From Desulfobacterales bacterium (GTDB taxonomy: Bacteria > Desulfobacterota > Desulfobacteria > Desulfobacterales > UBA5852), in assembly GCA_030066455.1 (NCBI GenBank), contig JASJBQ010000141.1, positions 1 through 11,750 on the forward strand: 11,750 nucleotides of DNA, in the 5' to 3' direction. Both the position numbers and the translations under genes were made by a program. Of the stretch, positions 6,442 through 11,750 are shown piece after piece. Below the pieces are notes generated by a model. The model was not told the DNA's origin, did not search any database, and saw only the letters and a program-made list of their open reading frames with translations. The stretch's first letter is position 1, and every line of letters starts with the position of its first letter.

Positions 6442-6472
6442 TTATCAGTGCTCATCAGTGCAAATCAGTGGC
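6442..6472 (-). repeat. Triple 10-bp repeat module, copy 7 (inverted)
   Basis: On the minus strand: G6472, CCACTGATTT (6471-6462), GCACTGATGA (6461-6452) and GCACTGATAA (6451-6442), one of the best-preserved copies. It lies 11 bp from the phosphatase stop codon at 6484 and is the inverted partner of copy 4. Confidence 0.7.
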
Positions 6473-6483
6473 TATTTTAGCTT

Positions 6484-7194
6484 CTACCGATACGTCAGCA
6501 GATCCGGGTCCCCATCGAGCTCGAGGGCGGCCACGTCGTTGAAACCCGCCAGGGTGAAACGTTCCGCGCGATAACGAAAGCGCGTGATGCTGGCATTCAG
6601 GACCTGCCACGAAAGATCGGCGCAGCGGTCGTCCGGAACGGCGGCCGCCATCTGGACGGCAACGGCCACCGGTCCCGCCGAGGTTACGACGGCCACGTGC
6701 TTGCCGGCCCCCTCGCGGCGCATGATCCGGCGCAGGCCCCGTCTGACCCGCTGGCCGAAGGCTTTCCAGCTTTCGATTTGGGCCGAGAGGTGGTCACCGG
6801 CAACCCAGCTTTGGACGATCCGACTGAAAAGCCGTTGAAACGCCCTGGGGTCGCGGTGCAGCCGTTCCCTGTCGGCCGCCAGTTCGGGGTGGCTGGCGAG
6901 AACGCTTTGCCGCAGGTGGCGCCATAGTCCGGCGGCGTCATATTCTTCGAGTTCGGCCTGCGTCTGCAGCGGCGGAAAGGTTTGCCGTTTGATCGCGTAG
7001 GCGCCTGCCATGGCCGCCGCGGTTTGCTGCTGGCGCCTGAGTGGGCCTGCATAGGCGGCATCGAAAACAGCGCCCAGACGGCATAAGTGCCGGGCCACGA
7101 TGCGCGCCTGCTTCTTGCCCAGCGGACTGAGCCGGTCGTAATCGCTCTGGCCAAAGGATGCCTGGCCGTGCCTGATCAGGTAAAGGGTGCTCAT
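6484..7194 (-). CDS. Histidine-phosphatase-superfamily protein, second catalytic His replaced
   Basis: 236 residues; the start at 7194 gives the expected beginning MSTLYLIRHGQ, although no strong Shine-Dalgarno is visible. The N-terminal RHG motif has the phospho-acceptor His9 with Arg8, a second arginine lies in GPLRRQQQT (50-58), and an acidic residue in ELEEYD (81-86) can be the proton donor. The second histidine, normally in a [S/T]HGG-type motif, is missing: the equivalent strand reads VVTSAGP (169-175), with Ser172 there. The protein may therefore be slow, altered or specialised rather than a phosphoglycerate mutase. It heads the minus-strand block, 227 bp upstream of the ACAD11-like gene. 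This suggests hydrolysis or editing of a phosphorylated acyl intermediate, which is inference. The 6257-6483 gap is mostly repeat modules. Confidence 0.85.
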   Translation of the reverse strand: MSTLYLIRHGQASFGQSDYDRLSPLGKKQARIVARHLCRLGAVFDAAYAGPLRRQQQTAAAMAGAYAIKRQTFPPLQTQAELEEYDAAGLWRHLRQSVLASHPELAADRERLHRDPRAFQRLFSRIVQSWVAGDHLSAQIESWKAFGQRVRRGLRRIMRREGAGKHVAVVTSAGPVAVAVQMAAAVPDDRCADLSWQVLNASITRFRYRAERFTLAGFNDVAALELDGDPDLLTYR

Positions 7195-7538
7195 CGAAGC
7201 CGTGTCCGGAGCGAAAGGTTATTTAGGGTGCGCCGGCCATGAGGGGAACTGTCCCCGGGATGGCGTTCGCGCCCTTCCTGCCGTGGCATGGAAGCGCCGG
7301 GGCGAAGCATCTGATTCTTTGATGGTGGTACGCCAGATCGGATTTCCTTGTCAACAAAAAAATGAACGAACGTTCGTTTTTTTGTTGACACGAAGACGCT
7401 TTGACCCTAAAGCACCCTCATGGCATCGGACGATGGTTGCCGGGGATTGCGTTCCTCCGTCTACTTGAAATAAATCTCTGTGTGACGCGCATCCGGACAA
7501 ATGCCCGGACAAATACATTGATCGGCGGTCGACCCCCA
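7195..7538. promoter_or_regulatory. Divergent control region between phosphatase and etf genes
   Basis: 344 bp without a credible gene separate the phosphatase start (minus) from the etfB start (plus), so both transcription units should be controlled here. The main feature is the palindrome at 7349-7390, with an outward-facing TTGACA on each strand. Near etfB the sequence CCGGACAAAT occurs twice, 12 bp apart (7493-7502 and 7505-7514), in the probable leader. An in-frame ATG at 7401 would extend etfB by 46 residues, but that stretch does not resemble ETF. Confidence 0.6.
7349..7390. promoter_or_regulatory. Palindromic operator flanked by divergent -35 boxes
   Basis: A perfect 14-bp palindrome AACGAACGTTCGTT (7365-7378) sits between two perfectly complementary 12-bp arms, TGTCAACAAAAA (7349-7360) and TTTTTGTTGACA (7379-7390). 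The inner palindrome has the size and form of TetR-family operators. The right arm ends in consensus TTGACA (7385-7390) pointing to etfB, and the left arm gives TTGACA on the minus strand (7354-7349) pointing to the phosphatase. The -10 boxes are poor (TAAAGC at 7408-7413 after 17 bp; TACCAC on the minus strand after 18 bp), as expected for regulated promoters. A bound repressor would block both directions. Confidence 0.6.
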
Positions 7539-8321
7539 ATGAAAATTCTGGTCTGCATCAAATACGTACCCGACCTCGATGACGCGGTCTTGCCGCTGGA
7601 GCCGAATGGCGCACCAGGCGCGTGGGATTGGGAAGCGGCGGCCGGTCGGATCAACCGCTACGATGAATACGCCCTCGAGGCGTCGCTGCGACTGAAAACG
7701 AGCGTGAAGGTGAGCCGTATCGATGCCTTGACGGTGGGTCCCGGCCGGGCCCGGGAGGCGCTCCGGCGCGCCCTGGGGATGGGGGTTGACCATGGTGTGC
7801 TTATCCAAAGGACAGACCGGGACTTTCCAAGCCCCTTCACCATCGGCGGGTTGATCGCGGCCTACGCCAAGCCCAAAGGCTACGATCTGGTTCTTTGCGG
7901 CGCCATGTCCGAGGACCTGATGCAGGGGCAGGTGGGGCCTGTCGTGGCCGGATTGCTGGACCGGCCCTGTCTGACATCGGTTCACGCGCTTGACGGCACG
8001 GCGGGCCGCGCCGGGCTGCGATGTGAAAGGGAAGCCCAGGGGGGGCGTCACGAAATCCTGGAGATCGATCTGCCGGCCGTGGTGACGGTCCAGTCCGGGG
8101 AGACGCCGCCCCGCTATCCGGCGCTTTCCAAGCTGCTGCGGGCCAACCAATATCCTTTGGAGACGGTTGCCGCCGAGACGCTCAACGGGATCGAGGCCCG
8201 GCAGCGCATGGTCACGGCGGGTGCGGCCGTAAAGAAGCGCCAGGTTCGATTTCTGGACGGCAGCGCCGAGGAGAAGGCGCACCGACTCGCGGCCCTGCTG
8301 CGCGCCCGGGGGAGGACCTGA
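7539..8321 (+). CDS. etfB: Electron transfer flavoprotein, beta subunit (FixA/EtfB family)
   Basis: 260 residues from ATG 7539, chosen because MKILVCIKYVPD is the standard EtfB beginning; the ribosome-binding site is weak (GGCGG). It is the cytoplasmic partner of EtfA: the dimer takes electrons from acyl-CoA dehydrogenases and passes them to a membrane quinone reductase. Visible EtfB features are KYVPD (8-12), INRYDEYALEASLRLK (38-53), GMGVDHGVLI (80-89), the nucleotide-site segment around GAMSEDLMQGQVG (121-133) and the C-terminal VVTVQSGETPPRYPALSKLL (181-200). The nucleotide-site segment departs from the common G.QA.D.D..Q.G form. Whether the dimer can bifurcate cannot be decided here. The stop overlaps the etfA start by 1 bp. 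Confidence 0.93.
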   Translation: MKILVCIKYVPDLDDAVLPLEPNGAPGAWDWEAAAGRINRYDEYALEASLRLKTSVKVSRIDALTVGPGRAREALRRALGMGVDHGVLIQRTDRDFPSPFTIGGLIAAYAKPKGYDLVLCGAMSEDLMQGQVGPVVAGLLDRPCLTSVHALDGTAGRAGLRCEREAQGGRHEILEIDLPAVVTVQSGETPPRYPALSKLLRANQYPLETVAAETLNGIEARQRMVTAGAAVKKRQVRFLDGSAEEKAHRLAALLRARGRT

Positions 8322-9313
8322 TGGCGCCAATCCGGATCGCCCTCGTGGCGGAGGTTGAAGCGGGCCGGCTCGATCCGGCTGTTTGGGACCTGGCGGCGAT
8401 GGCGTCGGCCATTGCCGCTGAAGACAGCCGCGACGTGCGCTGGCTGGTCCTGGGGCACGAGGCGTCTTCGGCAGGTGCTAAACTGGCCGCAGAAACAGGG
8501 CATGCGGCCACCGTGCTGGCGTTGCCCCCCGCGGCCGCGTCCATGGGGGCCGTATGGTTTGAAGTCTTGCGGCCGATGCTCGAGGATTGGCGGCCGGATA
8601 TCGTCGGGCTGCTTCACACCACCCGATCCCAGGATTGTGCCGTGGCCCTGGCGATGGCTCTGGATGCAGCCTGTATCGCTGCGGTCCAGGGAATCGCCCG
8701 GAAGGCGCAGACGAACGACCTGGTATTTCAGCGCGCCGTGTTGGACGGTCGGATGACGGCCGGGATCCAGCCCGGCGGCCGGCCAGCGGTCGTGACCGTC
8801 CTGCCAGGATATTTTCAATACCAAGCGCGTGAATGCGTCCCGGCCGCGGTGGATGTGCGTCCGGCCCGGCTCCCTGACACGCGCATCAGGCTCGTCGCGG
8901 TCCGGGAGGCGGAGAGCGAACCGGCGCTGAAGCAGGCCGAAACGATCGTTGCGGCCGGGCGCGGCATCGGTTCCGAAGAAAATCTGGCGCTGGTCGAAAG
9001 GCTGGCGGCCCGCTTTCCGCGATCCGCCGTGGCCGGATCGCGGATCGTTTGCGATGCGGGCTGGCTGGCCTACAACCGCCAGGTCGGCGTCACTGGCGCC
9101 ACCGTCGCCCCCAAGCTGTATTTGGCCTGCGGCATCTCCGGCGCCCACCAGCATGTCGGCGGCATGCAGGGCGCGGAGCTTGTCGTGGCGGTCAACCGGG
9201 ATCCCCGCGCGGCCATCTTCAACCATGCGGATATTGGTGTGGTGGCGGATCTGGAGGTATTTCTGCCCTTGCTGATCGAGGCGCTCGGAAAAGTGGAATT
9301 GGCCACAGATTGA
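8321..9313 (+). CDS. etfA: Electron transfer flavoprotein, alpha subunit (FixB/EtfA family)
   Basis: 330 residues from ATG 8321. The arrangement TGATG couples its translation to etfB, and GGAGG lies 5 bases upstream. The N-terminal domain (1-190) is divergent but has the EtfA layout. The C-terminal FAD domain (about 205-322) is clear: AETIVAAGRGIG (206-217), GSRIVCDAGW (239-248), QVGVTG (254-259), APKLYLACGISGAHQHVGGM (263-282), AVNRD (290-294), ADIGVVADL (303-311). The usual GSRP and GISGAIQH motifs read GSRI and GISGAHQH, small deviations. The final residues (LATD) and the stop codon fall inside a triple 10-bp repeat module, so the natural C-terminus may have been altered by it. No ETF:quinone oxidoreductase gene is in the window. 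It probably serves the dehydrogenases encoded divergently. Confidence 0.94.
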   Translation: MAPIRIALVAEVEAGRLDPAVWDLAAMASAIAAEDSRDVRWLVLGHEASSAGAKLAAETGHAATVLALPPAAASMGAVWFEVLRPMLEDWRPDIVGLLHTTRSQDCAVALAMALDAACIAAVQGIARKAQTNDLVFQRAVLDGRMTAGIQPGGRPAVVTVLPGYFQYQARECVPAAVDVRPARLPDTRIRLVAVREAESEPALKQAETIVAAGRGIGSEENLALVERLAARFPRSAVAGSRIVCDAGWLAYNRQVGVTGATVAPKLYLACGISGAHQHVGGMQGAELVVAVNRDPRAAIFNHADIGVVADLEVFLPLLIEALGKVELATD

Positions 9314-9332
9314 CACAGATAAACACCGATAA
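9302..9332 (+). repeat. Triple 10-bp repeat module, copy 8 (overlaps the etfA stop)
   Basis: G9302 then CCACAGATTG (9303-9312), ACACAGATAA (9313-9322) and ACACCGATAA (9323-9332). The preceding AATTG (9297-9301) is shared with copy 1 at 465-469, so the similarity extends over about 36 bp. The etfA stop codon TGA (9311-9313) lies inside the module. It is a solo copy. Confidence 0.75.
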
Positions 9333-9413
9333 CGGCGGTGGCAAAAAAGTCTCGCAAAGGGCTATCACTATTCATCCATCATTGAAAAACAAAGGCGTTC
9401 GGAAGCCGGAAGC

Positions 9414-10502
9414 ATGCAAGATGTAAAAGGCGGTTTTGTGGTCAAGGCCGGTCCGCGGGCTTTGGAAATCATTCGCGATGAGGGGCTGCGGCCGGAGCGG
9501 GTGCGCGTGGTGGCCGGCGCGGCCGGCGGGCCCAAGTGGCTCGTGCTCTATCACCTGGACCGCCTGATGCTTTCCGGGTTTTTCGGGCACGGCGGCGCAC
9601 CGGTCGATTTCATCGGGTCGTCCATTGGCGCCTGGCGATTCGCGGCCTGGTGTCAAGATGATGCCGCCGGGGCTCTTGACCGGTTCCGCGACGCCTACAT
9701 CCACCAGCGCTACGACCAGCGCCCCACCCCGGCCGAGGTAACGGCTGAAAGCCGCCGCGTCATGGAAGACTATATCGACGATGTCGGCGTCGATCAGATT
9801 CTCGCCAATCCGTCCCGGCGCCTGAACATTCTGGTCGTGAAGTGCCGCCATCTGGTGGCCTGTGAGGACAAGGTCCGCATGGGGCTGGGGCTGGCCGCCG
9901 CAGCCGGGGCCAACGCGATCCATCGCACGTTTTTGAAATACTTTTTTCACCGCTGCCTTTTCGGCGACCCGCGACACCCGCTGCCGCTCGATGGGGGCGG
10001 GGCACTGCCGTTTACACGCTACCCGCTCAAGTCCGGGAATTTCAAGGACGCCCTGCTGGCTTCGGGCTCGATTCCCCTGGTGATGTCAGGCGTTCGCGCG
10101 ATCGCCGATGCGGATGGGGGCGTCTACCGCGACGGCGGGATGATCGATTACCATCTCGACCTGCCCTACCGTCTGCCCCCCGGGGAATTGGTGTTGATGC
10201 CCCACTTCTCCGGGAAAATCATTCCCGGCTGGCTGGATAAACCATTGCGTTGGCGCCGGCCGGTAAGGGTCAACATGGACCCGGTGGTCATGATCGCCCC
10301 CGCGCCTGAACTGGTTGCCCGCCTGCCGGGCGCCAAAATACCCGATCGGACGGATTTCAAGATTTTCTTTCAGCAAGACGAAGAACGCTTTGCCGCCTGG
10401 AAAGAAGCCGTGGCGCTTTGCCGGGCGCCGTCGGAAGCCTTGATGGAATCGATTGCCAGCGGACGCATCCGGGAGAGCGTGCAGCCGTTGGAAGGCATCT
10501 GA
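9414..10502 (+). CDS. Patatin-like phospholipase/acyl hydrolase
   Basis: 362 residues from ATG 9414, preceded by a modest purine-rich GGAAG. Patatin-like enzymes hydrolyse acyl ester bonds of lipids with a Ser-Asp dyad. The parts are visible: an oxyanion-type glycine stretch GAAGGPKW (35-42), the nucleophile elbow GSSIG (68-72, Ser70), and the catalytic Asp in YRDGG (Asp240), with SGSIPLVM (217-224) a typical connecting segment. No signal peptide or membrane anchor is seen, so a cytoplasmic location is likely. It follows etfA by 100 bp in the same direction and may be co-transcribed. It could supply fatty acids from membrane or storage lipid to the dehydrogenases (inference). Family assignment is strong, substrate unknown. 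Confidence 0.88.
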   Translation: MQDVKGGFVVKAGPRALEIIRDEGLRPERVRVVAGAAGGPKWLVLYHLDRLMLSGFFGHGGAPVDFIGSSIGAWRFAAWCQDDAAGALDRFRDAYIHQRYDQRPTPAEVTAESRRVMEDYIDDVGVDQILANPSRRLNILVVKCRHLVACEDKVRMGLGLAAAAGANAIHRTFLKYFFHRCLFGDPRHPLPLDGGGALPFTRYPLKSGNFKDALLASGSIPLVMSGVRAIADADGGVYRDGGMIDYHLDLPYRLPPGELVLMPHFSGKIIPGWLDKPLRWRRPVRVNMDPVVMIAPAPELVARLPGAKIPDRTDFKIFFQQDEERFAAWKEAVALCRAPSEALMESIASGRIRESVQPLEGI

Positions 10503-10803
10503 ACGTTTCCTGTCAGCAGGCGATGGCTTTGCAGGTGAAAAGCATGCGGCGCCTGCACCGGGCAGGCTGACGCCGATGGCCCGCGATGGCGGTTCGTGGG
10601 GCGACGGCGTCTGCACGCACATCCGTTTTAACGTCGAACCCCTCGATATTCTCCCCTTTCGCGATTGCTAATCGGATTCTACAGCGGTTATGTCATTGAT
10701 CGTTTGGCCCGCAACTTATAGTAAGAAGAACGATGGCTCGGTTGATGTGAATACCATCTTATAACCCGCGCGGCCTGGTCCATGGCGTTTTTAATGAGGT
10801 GAA
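10503..10803. other. 301-bp intergenic region upstream of the ABC exporter
   Basis: No credible gene is seen. A small inverted repeat GCCTGC/GCAGGC (10551-10567, loop ACCGG) follows the patatin-like gene without a T-tract. From about 10660 the sequence becomes AT-richer. It contains two -10-like hexamers, TATAGT (10717-10722) with TTGATC 15 bp upstream and TATAAC (10760-10765) without a good -35 box. A promoter for the exporter gene is expected here, but neither candidate is convincing. AGG at 10797-10799 serves as the ribosome-binding site. Confidence 0.4.
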
Positions 10804-11750
10804 ATGATGGCACCCGATCTTGGCACTGGCTGGTGGACCTACATAAAGTACGATCAAGAACATGATCGTCCCCAAATGAGCTGGGCGCTGCTCCGTCGTG
10901 TGTGGGGATACGCCAAGCCATACCGACTGAAGGTCTTGGGCTTGTTGACGACGATCTTTGCCATTACCGGTTTAAGCTTGATTCCGCCTTTGCTCTATCG
11001 AGACCTCATCGACAACGCGATCATCAATGGCGACACGACCCGGATCAACTGGCTGGCATTGGGCATGATCGGAATTCCGCTGCTCAGTGCGGCCATCGGA
11101 TTTGGCCAGCGTTATCTCAGTGCCAATATCGGCGAGGGGCTGATCGCTGATCTGCGCAATGCCCTCTTCAACCACATGCAGCAGATGAGTCTGCGCTTTT
11201 TTACCCACACCAAGACCGGCGCGTTGATGAGCCGGCTCAACAACGATGTCGTCGGCGCCCAGAGGGCTCTGACAGGAACCTTTATCAACATCGTCACCAA
11301 TCTGGTGACCGTGATCGCCACGGTGACCATCATGTTCTCGCTGGAGTGGCGGCTGACCCTATTGAGTATTGCCATCGTTCCCATATTTCTGGCGCCCACG
11401 CGAAGGGTGGGGCGAAGGTTGCGCGAAATCCGACGCAAGAGCCTCAACCTGAACGCCCGAATGAACAACCTCATGCAGGAAACGCTCAATATCGACGGGG
11501 GCCTGCTGGTCAAACTCTTCGGGCGACAAAGCGATGAAAATGAGCGGTTTCGACGGCGGAGTGCCGCCGTAGCAAATATCGGCGTTCGCTCGGCCATGGT
11601 GGGGCGGTGGTTTTTCATGGGTCTGGGTCTTATCGGCGCCGTCGGCACGGCGGTGGTATTTTGGATTGGGGGGCACATGATTTTACGCGGTGTCTTCACC
11701 GTGGGGACCCTCGTTGCCTTCGGCGCCTACCTGACCCAGCTCTACGGCCC
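10804..11750 (+). CDS. ABC exporter, fused permease/ATPase type, N-terminal part (runs off the window)
   Basis: The frame is open from ATG 10804 to the window end (315 codons) with no stop. ATG 10807 is equally possible and better spaced from the AGG at 10797. The visible part is an ABC transporter type-1 transmembrane domain: after about 40 residues including QMSWALLRRVWGYAKPYR (24-41), hydrophobic segments lie near 43-67, 83-101, 158-178, 183-199, 268-290 and 300 onward. The hallmark MSLRFFTHTKTG, then ALMSRLNNDV (128-149), the coupling region of MsbA-like half-transporters, is clear. LLVKLFGRQ (234-242) is also typical. The ATP-binding domain would lie beyond the window. Such proteins export lipids, drugs or peptides as dimers; the substrate is unknown. 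Composition is slightly AT-richer than the etf genes, and a metabolic link to the catabolic block is not evident. Confidence 0.9.
   Translation, partial: MMAPDLGTGWWTYIKYDQEHDRPQMSWALLRRVWGYAKPYRLKVLGLLTTIFAITGLSLIPPLLYRDLIDNAIINGDTTRINWLALGMIGIPLLSAAIGFGQRYLSANIGEGLIADLRNALFNHMQQMSLRFFTHTKTGALMSRLNNDVVGAQRALTGTFINIVTNLVTVIATVTIMFSLEWRLTLLSIAIVPIFLAPTRRVGRRLREIRRKSLNLNARMNNLMQETLNIDGGLLVKLFGRQSDENERFRRRSAAVANIGVRSAMVGRWFFMGLGLIGAVGTAVVFWIGGHMILRGVFTVGTLVAFGAYLTQLYG

Noticed and set aside
6280..6472. CRISPR array
   Set aside because: Units are contiguous 10-mers in both orientations with no regular spacers, and no cas genes are present.
7401..7538. 46-residue N-terminal extension of EtfB
   Set aside because: EtfB proteins begin at MKILVCIKYVPD. 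The upstream segment carries promoter-like and leader features instead.
10453..10671. Small open frame overlapping the end of the patatin-like gene
   Set aside because: It overlaps a well-supported gene in another frame and shows no ribosome-binding site or recognisable protein features.

Overview
The window is about 60% GC and gene-dense. It reads as an environmental proteobacterium-like genome, and fatty-acid-degrading Desulfobacterota (Desulfosarcina-type) fit best. This is an inference from the gene set (several acyl-CoA dehydrogenases, a dedicated ETF pair, a TetR regulator, scattered short repeats); no rRNA or other marker is present. The sequence starts inside a RarD-type transporter gene and ends inside an ABC exporter gene.

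Layout. 1-450 (+): C-terminal half of a RarD/EamA transporter. 470-921: a small, visibly AT-richer unit in which a GxxExxY-family gene (minus strand, PD-(D/E)xK residues intact) is bracketed by 31-bp imperfect inverted repeats. 931-7194 (all minus): a lipid or hydroxy-acid catabolic block. In transcription order it holds a histidine-phosphatase-like protein, an ACAD10/11-type acyl-CoA dehydrogenase, a large DmdC-like acyl-CoA dehydrogenase, a TetR-family regulator and an ACAD10/11-type phosphotransferase that overlaps the TetR gene by 10 bp. 7195-7538: a divergent control region with a striking palindrome. 7539-9313 (+): ETF beta and alpha, overlapping by 1 bp. 9414-10502 (+): a patatin-like lipase. 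10804-11750 (+): the start of an ABC exporter.

How the genes work together. The phosphotransferase, ACAD11-like dehydrogenase and histidine-phosphatase-like protein resemble a split bacterial version of the ACAD10/11 system (compare LvaA/LvaC of levulinate catabolism). There a 4-hydroxyacyl-CoA is phosphorylated and the phosphate is then eliminated. The EtfBA pair would accept electrons from the DmdC-like and other acyl-CoA dehydrogenases. The TetR protein is the obvious candidate to sense an acyl-CoA and to bind the palindrome between the divergent phosphatase and etf genes.

The most unusual structure is non-coding. Eight copies of a short module are scattered across the window, each built of three 10-bp units of the form N-C-R-C-W-G-A-T-N-N. 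They lie close to gene ends, occur as inverted pairs or singly, and one pair brackets the GxxExxY gene. A second, unrelated repeat of about 72 bp, with a covarying hairpin, lies directly on both sides of the DmdC-like gene. No tRNA, rRNA, CRISPR array or conventional insertion sequence was seen.
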